Assembly (NCBI RefSeq): GCF_030463565.1
Contig: NC_134646.1
Location: forward strand, 11,436,001 to 11,500,000
DNA: 64,000 nt
Direction: 5' to 3'
Source of the DNA: Pelecanus crispus
Taxonomy: Eukaryota > Chordata > Aves > Pelecaniformes > Pelecanidae
Below the pieces are notes generated by a model. It saw nothing but the letters and a program-made list of their open reading frames with translations, did no database searches and was not told where the DNA came from. Of the stretch, positions 28,501-42,800 are shown piece after piece. Position 1 is the first letter of the stretch. Each line of letters starts with the position of its first letter. The position numbers were made by a program, and so were the translations under genes.

Positions 28501-29650
28501 ACATTCCAGTGATGTTATTCATTGAAACAGGAACTCCAAACGTTCCCCTTTTCTAAACAATGTCATTTTACCTTGACAACATATCATCACTGGCTTTCTT
28601 CTGTTCATCTCCTAGGTCAGGAAAGAAAGGTGAACAATTTATCACTCATGAATCCCTGATTTTAATGCAGATATTAACTGAAATTCAATTTCCATTGAAT
28701 ACGTATTTTGAATATTATATACACATACATATGCAGTAGCATTAAGGCACAAAGGCTAAACATATCTGTCAGATCTGATCTGAACTGGGATGGAGATATA
28801 GCATTTTTCAACTACAGTATAAAACACTAGTGACTTATACTTTGCAAATTCCTGATTTTTCTAAAGCCTTTAAGCCATTTAACCATTAGAAAGCAAACAG
28901 CTTAACAGGATTTCCAGTTTTATAATTCATTTAACTTCAGCTTGCAAGAGTTAAAAAAGGGTTAGGTCATACAGGTTCGTTTATTCAGAATCACAAACCT
29001 GTAATGATTTGTCTGCTTTCTTTTCAGAAGGAGGACTTACTATTTGGATTATACCCCATAGAGCTATACACAAAGGTGTCCTTCCATGTGCTAATCTCTC
29101 TTTTTTGGCACATGGATTTCAGTTCCAAGATACACCCTGGATGACAAAGAGGGGCCCACAATTGTTTTGTCCCACACTGAGAAAGCAGATGCCATCAGTT
29201 CAGATGTATATGGGTTTCTTATTTGGGTACTACTGCAATCCAAACTTAAAAGCAACCTCATAAAACTTCAAGTATTCTTCTCTTCTACCTGAAAAGCAGA
29301 CAGATTCAGTCCTTACCTTACATCCTAAAAGGGCACCTTCGATTTGCCAGGAAAGTTTCAGAAATTCAGCTTGCTTCAGCACAGTGAATTACAGGGTACA
29401 ACCCTAAGCAAATTAATAACATACCAAGACTAGAAAAATAAGGTCACAGTGTCTTTGGCATAGTTTCGAATAGGACAGTCACAGTTGGTCTAGATTCTTG
29501 TGTTAATACCTTCTTTGAAGGCACACTTCAATTAACCGTGGTAGAAAAAGTGGATGCACCAGGTACGGAGAGCAAGCCTCATGTTCCTCTACCCACTAAG
29601 TTAGAGAAGTGAACAGCGTTTAGTTTTATAGTGTCCTTTGCACATAGTTC
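25501..29650. other. Intergenic stretch with several exon-like ORFs
   Basis: Short + strand frames are flanked by splice-like signals. At 25,536-25,717, 60 codons follow CTCTCATTCTCCTAG and end at CCTGTG|GTTAGT, phase 0. At 28,395-28,556, 53 codons follow ACACATTCAG in phase 0, beginning VYDEERDPTRQMAARLQAQA. At 29,442-29,612 there are 56 codons. A strong acceptor (T16 then CCTGCAG) ends at 27,113, followed by an 84-codon frame at 27,194. None matches a family I know. They may be pieces of an unrecognised or decayed gene, or chance. Confidence 0.15.
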
Positions 29651-32600
29651 TTTCCAGACCACTGAATGAAGCTGAACCTGGGATACAGAGCTGATTAAAG
29701 AAGCAGTATCTCCATCTATGTAGATGTCCACGGTTTTCTATAGCTCTCCACAAAGCCCACCAGCTATCACCAAGGAACGTTGCCACGCTTATCCTGCAAC
29801 ACAGGGGACTATAAAATAACAGAATAACAAAGAAACACTTATCTATTTTGTCTTTCTCCAGATTATCCCAGAGATTTTACAATATAGCTCTATGTAATCT
29901 AGGTTTGTATTTGCATATCTCCTAGTAAGCAGGCATATATTTTCTGTTATGTTCTGGTAAGTAACTGTAAGTATTCTAAATGGTGCTCTACAATACCATG
30001 TATTCATGTTATTAGTATATTTCTCAAAAAGGATTTTTTTTTCCCCTTCAATGTTAAAATAATCTTTTGTTGTTAGCTTTTAAAGTAACCAGCTGCTTCC
30101 TGACAGGATCTAGTTTACACCTCAACTGGTACCACTATAAAGGTATTTCTTCAAAATATTAAAACTCAGTGCGGCTTTATTTGTTGGCACTGCTATAATC
30201 TTAAAACTACTTTTGTCAGTCTACATAGCCCCTACACATGTTGTCTTGAACTGATGCAGTGAGGGCAATGAAGTACCTTTGCTTGCAGTTACGTTTTGTA
30301 TAAAGGAGTCTGTAACAGGGAAGTGGGAACAAATTATGCCCAGGACATTCCAGCAATGGAGAGACTACAGATCAAGAGGTAGCAAGTGTCAGCAAGGTCA
30401 GTGTCTCAGAGGGTAAATCAGAACAGAAAGTTATTAGAAAAGATCCTACAAAGTAAATAACAGGGCATGCATGCAGAGATGTTCCTCAAGCAAACAGGGT
30501 TAGGCAAACTGCCTTAAGATCTGAGCTCTTCCCATCCAGATGTTGTGTTCTCCAAATCACTCAAAGATGACTGGAATTATAAATCCACCAATACTTTTAA
30601 AAGTTAGTTTTCTTCCCCTATCAAAGTCAAGAGGATTTAGTTGTCCAAAACTGCACAGTTTAGAGCCTTATCTGTGGAAGGCCCGGAACAACCCTTCATA
30701 AAACAATCCTTTAACTTTAAAATGAAATTAGAAGTATTTAGTATAGTTCCAAGCAAGCAACTCTTGCCAAGTGGCTGTCAGATCAGAACGTTGTGCAGTA
30801 TACTTGACAGAAAAGCTGGTGTAGTAACAAGAAACCAACCCAAGATATTTGTACTGGAATAACCCAAACTCTGCCAAAAGAATCACACAGTAAGTGCACA
30901 CTGTAACAGCGCTTTTGGGATTCTTATTCATGCATACCTAGACTCTCACAACTATAGTCATGTATCCTATTGTTTCAGGTGCTCCTCAAATTTAGCTTTA
31001 AGACTTATCCTTAGGCTACCCTTAATAAAAAGTAAATACGTATTTTAAAAGAGTGGGAAATAACTAAAAATATGGAAGGAAAAAATTCATCACCCCCAAA
31101 CGCTTAGAACAGTAAGACTGTAGAAGTATGATAGTCATACTACACAACTACTTTAATCTGTACGATAAGGACATTTTTACAGATCCAAGTAGTTTTTCCA
31201 GTTATAATTCAAGGGCTATCTACATTATATTAAATCCACTTCCCTTTCCCACTTGGCTCTCTCTGCCCCTCTGCCAAAGTTGTGAACTAAAATACAGGCA
31301 CACCATATTGGTGTGAAACCAGTTAAATTACCAGGATTAGTCATTCTAATGCATATTCTGTTTTGTAGCTCATCTGTATTAGGCAAATGCATTTATATTA
31401 ATGCAAATGTCTTCGTTGAGACATTCTATAAACTGAAAGGAAAATATAAATATTTCAGTGATTAGAACAACAAAACATCTAAAGGTGAGGCATTAAATAT
31501 AAGAGGACCAGAGCCGGAAGTCAAATTAGCTTAAGGGCTTAACTACACCCCTGGAATGAAATGGTATTCATTGTTGGAAATACAAAGCAGACTCTGACAA
31601 GTCTAATTAATGAATAGAATTCTTGTGTCTTTTACAATAGATCTTTAAACCATTCCTACTCAGCAGGCCCAAAATTATTTCACTGGGGGGTACAGGGGCT
31701 ATTGAGCTGAAATAGCAGCTGTTTTGCTCAGCTCACCTCACATCATACCAGAATCCCAAGGAGTTTTGTCCTGCATGCTAGCATCCCCCTCGCCCCGCCC
31801 CTCCAAAAATTAAACTTAATCATAATATCCAAGTGAAAAACTCAGGAAACAGTTCACATGTCTGTGTGCTGCTTAACAAACTTTCAAAGATACTAGAACA
31901 GGTTTCAGGGTCTACTTTCCCCTCCCTGATCTTGCCTAGGCACGCACCAGTGAGGTACAGCCTTTGCATGTTCACAAATTCCCATATTCATAACTACCAA
32001 AATGGAGGTCTATAAGGAGGACTGTTTCATGTTTAGGTTTCCATACGCCTATCAGACATTTTCTGAACCTTGTAAGAGGTGCTAAACTAAGACAGGTCAT
32101 CTAAAGTTTATTAAAGCATCTGTGGGTTCCAGCATGGAGTTCACGAACCTTGAATGCAACATTATTCAGCCAATTTAACAAGATTAGCCAGCCTGCTTTT
32201 TCTACTTTCTGTCATTTCTTCTTCCATAACAAGCTAGCTTGTAGCTAAGTGAAGCCAAGCTCTTTTAAAGCTTTAGTCTTTCACAGCTAGTAAAGTACAG
32301 CATTTACAATTGGGAGCTATCATGTCAGAAGCACAGTAGTTTCTCACGGGTCATTCAAAGTGTGCTACACAAACCAAAAACAAGAAAATAGAAAGGAGAG
32401 CAGGAAGAAAGGAGACTAATTAACAGTTCTAAATTTTAGTTAAACTCTGTTCAACCTTCTGCTTCTCAGATCCAGCTAGACAGCTAATAAGCCTCGTGGA
32501 ATTCTGGCTCTTAATTAACACACAATTATTTCTCCAGAAGGATTAGAAGTTTCACCAAATGCTCAAGAAGTCAGTTTCTACAGCTCAAATTAGATTACTG

Positions 32601-34869
32601 CCTACATTTAGGAGCAAGGGTTACTGCTCCATATTCTATTTGTAACAGACTTTTTTTTTTTTTTTTAAACTCAATCACATCTTTAAAGGAGGCAAAGGAT
32701 GCCTGCATTTTCACTCCACAACGCTTCCCTCCATGTGAGCAATAATTCTGTCACTTGTCATGAAAATGTAATAGCCATTAATGTAAGCATCCCAGTTATA
32801 CATTAACTGTTTGAAAGGAGAACAATCTATGAGCAATCACCTTTCCGAAGGCTAATCCAGCACTTTATAGGCCAAGGTCTGAGACTCTGCTCCCTAGCAA
32901 GGGGCTGATCATCACAAGCAAAACACTAAGCAAGGCAAAACCAGTTGCACCAGCAGCTTACACCACTAACTTCCACCAACATGAACGACGCATTGTAAGC
33001 GGCAGCCCTCCCAAGGCAGACCATCTTCTTTGTTGGCAATTCAGTCCTTCCTTGACTTCTGGCTAAACACATGCAGTCCATTTTGAAGCCCTGCCTCAGC
33101 TTTGCAAGAGCAGCAGAAGGTGCAAGTTTTAAATCACAACACTGAAGCACTTGCCCTCAATGGGACAGTCAATCCTCAGACCTTTCTCTTACTCTTCCCC
33201 CATCTACAGCTGTCTTCAAGCCAAAGCCAACTATCACAGTCTTAAGGTCATACAGATTTCTTCCTCAAAAAGTAAAAGAGCACAACCACCTCCTTTCCAC
33301 TAGACATGCTAGCTGTCTTCTGCTCCTTCTTGCTGCAGCTTTACTTTGTCAAGAAAAGCAGCTCTATGCTGCAAATACATATTATCTCAATATATCACTT
33401 GGGGAATTAGAGTGCACTATGCTGGAAAGGCTTAGAAGACTGACAAATCAGGCCAGCTTTAAACTTTAAAACAAAACTGTACTAAGCTCACTCATTGGCA
33501 GCAATGTGCTAATGGTTAGCCCTTACACCTTGTTAATCATTTTTGCTGCATGCAAAACTGTCAGCCTTTCACACATCTATCCTAAGCCAGCTGCAAGTGG
33601 CACGCAGCACCACAGAGCTGATGGCAGTTCTTCATTGCAGAGGTGAACGTGATCAGGGCTGGCTGACAGCTCCTCAGCTAGAAAAGCTGGGGCTGAGAGA
33701 GGCTTGCCTTCTCTTCTCTGCCTTTCTTCCTCCTCGAGGTTTCTGTGCAACTTGCTCCCCCCCACCCCTCCAAAAGGGGGCTCATCTGCTTCCAGTAATG
33801 CTTCCCTTGGTTTTGCCACTCACCCCTGTGCATTTGGTAGGACACTCTGCACAATTATCTTGCAACTTTTTGTTATTTGGATGTTTCCCATGTGCAAATA
33901 CACTCATCTTTGTTGCCCCTTGAGTGGTCACATTGATTATATGCTGTACCTAGCTATGTCATCAGTGCTACAAAACACCTGCATACCAGTTTTTGTTAAC
34001 CATCTTAGCATGCTCTTTTCTGGGTTCAAGGCAAACTAACATTAATTAGTTTAAAACTAACATCCCGATTAATGCACTTATTATTTGTAGGTGTCATAAG
34101 CTTTTGCTTTAGCTACATCTAGATATACAACTCCCAGGCTAAACAGGTACTCTTCTATCTGTGGTAGTGAAGAATTTATTTTACAACCTGTGCTATACAT
34201 AGCTTCTCTTCATCCTGGCAGAGAAAGTTAAATGTGATATGGATAAAAGTGATAATAGGACTAGAGTACAAAGGGGGAAAAAGTTGGGGTTTTTTTTTTA
34301 CCCCCCCAGAAGAAAGTTCAAAAAAGTTTAGATAATTTTGAGTGTTTAAAATAGGATAAGGAAAATTGATTCTTCACAAGGAAATTAAACAATATACTCA
34401 TTATCTGGGTGGCACAGAAAGCACGCATTTGATTTAATGCTACATACATTTTTATTTCCGTTACACCAATTTCACTGTGGCCCACCAACAAAATTTTCAA
34501 GCTTAACGTCCTGAACCTTGTTGAGTTTGTCTGGAAAAACACCCAAAGTCTGATGAAGACACAGAAATAAGACCACAAACATTGAACAGAGAATCTCTAT
34601 CCGTACCCTGTATTCCAGTTGTTGAGGCTCCAGAAAAAATCCAGAGAAAGAGATGGGTAATTAGAACATAACTGCTTGGATGTCAGCTTTCAAAATAAGC
34701 CAATATATGTACTTAAAGCACCCTTGCAAAATGAGGACTTTGCTCGAAGCAAAACTCAATACCTACTCTACTCAAGCCTCTAGAACAGAAATAGTTGCCC
34801 ATGTAATTAAAAAAAAAACCCAACACACACAACCAATTGATCATCTAAGTCTGCCATCAAAATGCAGTG
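29651..34869. other. AT-rich intergenic DNA, no gene seen
   Basis: Contains T16 at 32,651-32,666 and scattered ORFs of at most 126 codons without recognisable products. The segment 33,540-33,930 is mildly GC-richer. Confidence 0.55.
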
Positions 34870-36860
34870 TAACTTACATCCCTTAAGCCTGTCCCCAGAT
34901 CCCTGTTTCACCCCTGACCCTGCTAAGCCAGCCACTAATGCCACCAGAGACTGCCGGCTCTAGACCAAACACTGTGGGTATACTTCCAGCCAGCTGAAGA
35001 GTCGTGAAATTATAGTTTGGGGGTCCTGGGCACACAGAGAGGCAGCTAAAAAGGTCTTCTGGCTGCTCAGTGCCCGGAGAATTCCTGTAACAAAGTCCAT
35101 AGACTGAATAGCTACCTCCAAAACTGTCAGCCTGGTTCCTGATCCCAAGACTGACCTCTCCAGGCAGCACACTCACCCTGACAATCCTGGTGATTGAGCC
35201 CCCAAATCCTTATCACCCACCACAAGTATCTCTATGCCAATTCTGGCACAGTTTCTGATGCTTGGTCATCTGCCAAAAATAGCAAATATATAGATCAAGC
35301 CAAAACATCAACTAGAGGAAATATATGGATCCAGTCGCTCATTTCCAAGCTCTCTGAACCCTGTTGAATACAAGAGCTCCCCAGGCACCATGGTGGAGAC
35401 AGGGCCTGCTTTCCTGCACCCCACGGGCTCATGCTGGCAGAGAGCAGGCCCTGTTGCAATAGCTGGGCACCCACCGAGGTCTTGCCCGTGGCCACCAGGC
35501 CCCTGTGGCTGTAGTGCCAGCACCCTTCTGGAGCATGGGCACAAGGGACCTGCACCAAGGAGGGACCTCACCTCACCCCACCCCAGCCTGCATGAGATAT
35601 TGCCAGGGCAGGGAGAAGGAAACACATTAAAAGACTCAATGTAACAAAATTAACTTTTTTGCATGATAGCTCTGTAGGTTTAGTGAGCATCTGAAGTCAG
35701 ACCTGGGGCTCACTCCTGGAAAGACCCATTTGCTCCTCCTCCACCTTCTCCTCAACTCACATGGCCAGCAATAGGGACCATTTTGGCCGAGAGCAAGCAA
35801 CCTTTGAGCCAGTTACTGGGTCTGGGCTCAAAGAGCCTGTACATCTAACAGGGGCTGGTAACCCTCCAGCTGACATAGGGCCCCGGCCACCCATGGGCAG
35901 AGCAGGACACTTGCAAGCAGCGGGCTGATGGCAACAGGTACTGCCACTGCACTAGGTCCCACTACAGCTCTGTCTGGGGTGCTGTTAGCCCCTGTCTCCC
36001 CAGGGTGCCCTTGCCTCCCAGCCAGCTACCCAGAAAAAAAAAAAAAAACAAAAAAAACACCAACACAAAAAAAACATACAACCCTAAAAAATCCATTACA
36101 ACAGCAATAAAAAACCCATACACAAATCAAACATACTAGGAAATCTAGCCATGCCAGAAAGATTCATCAGATGAGGTGACCAGCACTGAAGGAGCTAGTG
36201 AAAGACACCAACACCAAGAACCTGCTTCAAGGAGTCACAGAGACCAAGCCCTCCCCTCCCAGGTAATGCCTACGCAGACAGCAAAGCCTCCCCAGCTGCC
36301 TTATCAGGGGTGGCACGCTAGCAGCTTGTTAAATCCTAACTACCCTTCATGTGTGCTGATCAATAAATAATTACTTTATACTTTCAAGCTGTGTCTACCC
36401 CACTTCCAGAGCATCTTCGCACCTGGCTATAGGCACCCAAATAAACTAGCCTGGAAGAGGACTGATAACCACTTACGTGTAGTCAGGTGGTAAAAAAAAG
36501 CCACCTTCCTTGAGACAGGAATTGTGTTTGGCCACAAGCTCGTCACTGTCACCATTAGGTACTCCTACACCATTCGTGTACAGGAGACACGGCTGAAACC
36601 CTGGCCATCACAGCATTTTCACTTAGCCATAAGACAGGCACTGTCAGTGTTTGTCCTGGCATTGCTTCCCATGTGAACGGAGGGTGCCAGGCTCCTCCGT
36701 GGCTCAGGTACCTGCCCAACCACTGATGCTACTACAACGCTGGCCAGCCACAAAAATAAATGAAAAACCTATGTGGAAGCATGTGTAACTCAGCCACTGA
36801 GTTTGGTGTATCAGGTGTGACGGAACACGGACACGGTGGCTGTGGTTGTCACGCAGAATA
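34870..36860. repeat. GC-richer 2-kb block, possible degenerate retroelement
   Basis: The composition differs from both flanks and the block includes an A-run and A/C-rich stretch (36,033-36,118) and a GATCAATAAATAATTAC segment near 36,359 reminiscent of an LTR poly(A) region. No open frame encodes a recognisable gag, pol or env product and no clear terminal repeat pair was found. The identity as a repeat is inference. Confidence 0.22.
36033..36118 (+). repeat. A-rich / A-C-rich low-complexity tract
   Basis: A run of about 15 A is followed by repeated short A blocks broken by C (AAAAAAAACACCAACAC and similar). It may be the remnant of a retroposed poly(A) tail. Confidence 0.75.
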
Positions 36861-39800
36861 GAAATAACTACTGTGAGCTGATGGCTGGTCCAGATTTTTT
36901 TTTTTTAAATATATATAAGCAAATTAAGCTAAATTTCTGGTTCTTCTTTATTTTTAAACATTGACCAGTACCTTTATTTAATTATATATGCCTTTAACAT
37001 ACTGTTCATGAAAACTTATTAGGTTTCCATAGCACCTTGTGGGTGCCTTCCCATGAACATTTCTTAGACTTTCTGTAAGAGTGTGATTTATGGCCTTATT
37101 CTGCAACCACCCATTGGAGGGATTTTGAATTCACTGAGACAATCTACGTGAGTAAATGTTACTCATGTACGTTAGTGGTTTCCAAGTCAGGCAATTAACT
37201 TACAAATGTTTGCAGGCTCTTGCTTCATTTTTTTCATACCACAGTCAGGCACAGTATTAATATCCAGTACTGAGTCTAATAAGATTTCCATTACCTTCTG
37301 GGGTTAATAAAGAACACAGCAGGGACAAAATCAGTATTGCTGTATTAACTATCATTAAATAGGGTATCTGAGCATCAGCATCAGAGCGAGTGAAAAGCTT
37401 TTTTTTGTATGTGTATATAAAAAATTTGTATTTGTCTGCTTATCTCATTCAAACTCTAACTTTAACATTAAGCCTTGGATTTTAAAATTAGTAACATGCA
37501 AACACATCGTGCATGGGCAATTAAGCTGAACTCTACTATTTCACGTAATTGCAGAAACTGTGAAAACCAGAAGTAAACTTCATTTCAGCCAGCTTCAAAC
37601 AAGTATTTTAGATTTTTTTTTTCATTAATGAAAAAAATTGTCTGAATCAATTGATTTTAAATATGGAATTCTCTGAAGAATTTGACCCTACGAATGACCA
37701 TTTCAACTTAAAAACTGAATCCATACTACATACTATAATAGTAAAATTAAATTTTACTACATTCCTTTATTAGCAACATGCATCCATGTAATTAAAATAC
37801 TTACAGTTACCAAATCGGAGGCACGTATTATGTCTGGTCTAGCACATGGAAGTCTGTGGTAGAGGGTTCAAGGCATATTCCCCACTGGCTAACCTCAGGC
37901 ATTTCATTTAGGTGTTTGTGTGGACAAGTAGGCTCCATACAACCTGTCAAGCCAGCAAAGAGAGACAAACCCAAACCACGTTAAATCTGAAGTCACCTCC
38001 ACACACGATAAAATGATGGCAGAATCATATCTGAGGGGAAGAAAGGAAGGAAAAAGAGAAAATGCCTCTTTGTTCAGGAGGAAGCCAATAAAACAGAAGG
38101 GGGGAAGGACACACAAGGGATCCCAGCTCCCCACGTGCTCAGGGCAATGAACTCACCCGAGCACTCTGATAATCCCATCCGAATTACACTGGGTGAAAGG
38201 GAGAAAGGCAGAGCTAACGTCTCCTGCAGTGTTCTTCCACTGCAGACGCAGGATACAGATAAAAGCATGAGCCCACAGGTCACGCAGGGTAGGCACAATG
38301 CAACTTAGATGATGCCTATGCATGGCTCTTCCCTGCACTCTTCTCTGATAAAAGCTTGATGATGGAAGGAGAGGTGCTATGTGAGTGCTGCTTAACTTCA
38401 AAATGCACAAGTCTACACAGTTCTGGTCTGCTCATACTTTTGCAGCAGGCTGCAGCCACATCAGTTTTAAAAGTAATCCTGCTGTTCCTAATGTGAACCA
38501 CACACCAACACCGTAATTAATACTAGTTGGCATTTATCAGCAGTTTGAGATACAAGACAGTCTACAGGCTTAGACAGTGTGGCCTCTTAAGGCAGGCCTC
38601 TTCAGAAAAAAATGAGGCAACACAGCAGAGAAATACAATGAGTCTTTGCTTGCGGCTTCGTAATCTGCTTTTTTCAAGATAGGATCCACAGGTGAAATAC
38701 ACAGAGCAATACGATAAACTTTCTAGGACTAAATCTAGACCATCCTTGAATACTAAACATGAAATAGTTTCATAAGAATCACAATTTATCTTCCCACATA
38801 AATGAGAACAAAATTAGTTTTCAATATCTCAGAAGCAAATTTTTTCCTCCTTCAGAATCAAATGGGGCTGAGGACTTTATGAACAAAGGGATTGACAGCG
38901 AACACCTGCAAGCATCTGTAGCCACACGCATTTCTCATTTACATCTTTATTTTTCTCCTTCTTCCTCAAAGTAATTAAAATCTTCCTTGTGCCAGAAGAC
39001 CTGTGGGGAATCATTGCAGGGGAGTTGTTCCAAGAGACAACAAGGTCCTGAGGTGAACCAGCTTCCTCTGGGTTCTCAGTCAGCACCATCGCCACTGTAG
39101 TGCCGGCAGTGCAGCGCTCCTGGTAAACCTTTCTTGGCGTCACCCCAGCAGGCACTGGTGGCACGTGGAAATGCCGCTTCCATTGCTCAACGGACTGAAT
39201 CTAAGCTCGCGCCTCTGCCCAAGGGCTGACTCGCTCGACTGACTTCCACCCTGACTGCCCTAGCCCCATTTCAGCTGTAAGAGTCAAGCTGTACTTTAGG
39301 TAAGCGCAGCTAAATTTGGGAGAGGATTAACTTTATTCCTGCATGTCCACTCAATTAATCTGTCCCTAGACTGTCAGCGATAATAATCCTCCAAGAATTA
39401 CCAATGAAGTCATACATTTAAAATTGTTTTCTAAAACCTCCTATTGTCATCCAAGAACTTTGACAGTGGCTCTTGTCGTGACAGCGTGTTACCCTTCAGC
39501 ATCATCACATCCAGAATAAGGATTATGTTTTTGCTTGTTCATTCACAGGACTATAAATGTAGTGGAGGGATTACCACTTCATATCCTACTTCTTATTTGC
39601 TAGAACTTTCCTTACCTAATTTTCCCTCTAGGACCTTTGCAAACATGGATTTCCTTATCCTTTTATGGTATTTTCTACAATTCTTCCTCATCTCCATTAT
39701 TACTGAAACTATTCACTGTCCTTCCCTTTCCATTTTGTAAAAACCTTAAATTCCCTCCCCATCCCAAATAGGTTAAGGGCTTTCACTTCTGGTTTATATC

Positions 39801-42800
39801 AGATAGACTAAAGCTTTAGTTTTCTGTTTTGCTTAATCCTAATTAAACTTCTGCCCCACATACAAATGATGCCTATTACCTCTGTGGCAGCTTTTGCTTT
39901 CGACTAACCTAGAAATACTCATTTTCCTATATATTTTGTACTAAAGGAAGTTGTCTTTAAAGATGAGCAACTTTGCTCTTCAAACACTTAATCAGTGAAT
40001 ACCATGCAGAGATGTAATCTGCTTTCATACAGCCCTCCCTGCATCAATCCAGGATGAGGCATTTTGTACTGCCTACAAACCAGAAGACTATTTAAGACCA
40101 TTTAACCACAATAGGACATAAATATTCAGATTACAAAATAAATAAGTGAATTGAAAAGATTAAAAAAAAAAAAAACCAAAGGGGAAAATTAATCCTGATG
40201 TAAAGCCAGATAGTTAAACCATATTCTTGCTATACAGCCAACATTAGACAACCCCTGCAGTCTCCAGATGTTTATTACAGGGTATGCCTGGACAAATCTT
40301 CTTTCATAAAAGCTCTTTGACACAAAGACATTAAACTTTAAGTACCTTAACACAAAAGCAGACCTTTTAAAGGGGATTTACTTGAACTTTTTATGTACAA
40401 AAACAACTGGAAAGGGAATAGAATGACAATGAAGTAAAACAATACTTACAGACAAGAAGTTAGTAATCTCCATCTTCTTCTCCTTTAGGCTCAAAAGCAA
40501 ACTCCATACACCGCCAGCACCACGTACACAATAGTCCTATTAAGCTCACCATTTTCTAGAAGATTAAGGGCCCGATCAAAAGAACACTGAAATTGCTGGA
40601 AATCTCGCTATTTGGTTGAACAACTTTGGATCTGGTCCATACTGATTCCATAAGAATAACTGCTCATAGCAACTCAGCTTAAAGCTGTAAGAAAACAATT
40701 CTGGTTATAACCTCCATAAAAATACAATAAAAAGGAACGCATGCTTTCTTTCTATTTACTTTACTTTCCATAATTTTTAAGATGGAAACTTCCAGCATTT
40801 TGCTCCACAATATAATCCGATTCATTTGGTCTGAGGAAATGAAAGGAAAATGCAACAAGGCACAGAAGTTTGGTTCCCTATTCTGAGATGTATCATTATT
40901 CACAGTGAAAATAACCACTATTTCATCCCTCAGTTTGATGCTGAACCAAAAATTATTTGCCAGAAATTGGGGGGGGACAGTGGGACATACTTCTTCTTTC
41001 TAGAAAATGCTCTCTGTATTGCTGGTTCTGCATTTCTTCTATGTCCCAACTGCCTACGGGCTTTTCATGACAATGTTCAAATGTTCATTAAATGCAAGGT
41101 CAGACTTCTGTAACCGACAGTTTTACTTCCACTTGTATGTATGCGTGTGTGTGCATGTAAATATATTGCAGAGCAAGGCCAAAAAATGAATATAGCGTCA
41201 AATGATAAAAACAAAGAATATGACTCCAAAACATTTTAACTAAAACTTATGCTGGTTGGATAGCAACCATTTCAGGCAAGGCTTCTACTGTTTGCATGGA
41301 GTGCCAGAGAAAATATGGTTTTATTGTTCCTGGAAGAGAAAAAAGAAAAAAAACAACCAAAACAACATGAGCAAAGAACGCTTGTCCACTGGCTGACAAA
41401 CACGCACAGATTGTAGGACAAATGAAGCCGTGTCTACAAGCAGCACCTCATCTTACCCCAAGTAAAAAAATCTGTGTCAAAAACTCCAGTGATTTAAGTG
41501 GGACTAGAACAGATGCCAAAGTTACGATGCTCTTATAGCCAGAAAGGTTAAACCATTTTGTAAATTTTTTTTCTACCACTCTCACAGCCTGAAAGCTATT
41601 ATTGTCTAATGCCACATTTGGCAACCAGATGGTACTGAGGAAACCTCTGTTCTAATTTTACAGGTATTCTAATAAATTTGTAAATAAATTTATAATAAAT
41701 TTATGCCAATCTTTTTAGATTACTACTATATGATTAGCTATGATATGCTATCTGATCATCCAGCAATAACAAGCTGGATGAGGTTCAAGTTAATCATACC
41801 ACAATCCTAGTGAATTAGACAAATCAAGCAATATGGAACACCTACTGACTTCTTCCAAGTCAAGACAGATGTTACCTATGATCCAGCATACAGGGGACAA
41901 GCAGGAAACCTTGCCACTACAAATTAACTTATCTATATATTCTGAAGACATTTGAATAAGCCAAACATGTTTATAACGGGCTGTATTTTGGCCATGGTCA
42001 CAGCATTCTTGATGCAGCACTGGAAGCTCTAACACTGCATTTTTCATACTGCCAAACCACACCGAGTTCCTACAGAAAGTTCCCAAACCTCTGCTGTTAG
42101 GATGCCCAAAGCAGACATTTCTACTTCTGTCTCATTACAGTAGACAGGCTTCTGGAAAACCCTTCTTGGATTAGACTCATACACAGTGATGAAGTCCAAT
42201 TCCTGCATGTGACCTTCTTACTCATGGAACTAATTCAGTTTTTTTCATAGGGGAGAAATAATATTATGCCCATTATACGTACATAAAGACTGAGCCACAG
42301 AAAAGTAAAGCGGTTCTTCCAAATCACCACCACTAGCAAAGGAAGAGCACAATCTTGTCTTCTAACTTTGGTACTACATCAAATGGCATTTTTTGCCATT
42401 CCCTAAAAGCACATAAGCTCTGGAAACTGTTTTATTACAGCAATCACCTCTAGAAATTTTCAGAACCAAATTATTACCCAGAAAGCTCATTTTGGCAGGA
42501 AAAAAATAGTTAGACACAAACTTTTTTTCTAGCCCCATTTTTTTGTGATTTCTCAGATTAGAATACCAATCAGGTATTATCCTCCCTCTTCCCACAGAGA
42601 CCAAAACACAAGGTGGTTATTTATTACCTATTGAAAATTCTAAAAAGGGGTCTTAAGGTTTACAGTTTTATATATACACTCCTACAGATAAAGGACTTCT
42701 GATGATGCTATGATTTTCTGAATTCTGGTCAAGGATTTTCAGTTAATATTCTTCAATACCGCCCTGCAAGCCTATAGTTACATTGCAAAATCAATGTATA

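Noticed and set aside
38877..39164. 95-codon minus-strand ORF
   Set aside because: It has no ATG start (GTG only), no recognised domain, and a length within chance expectation.
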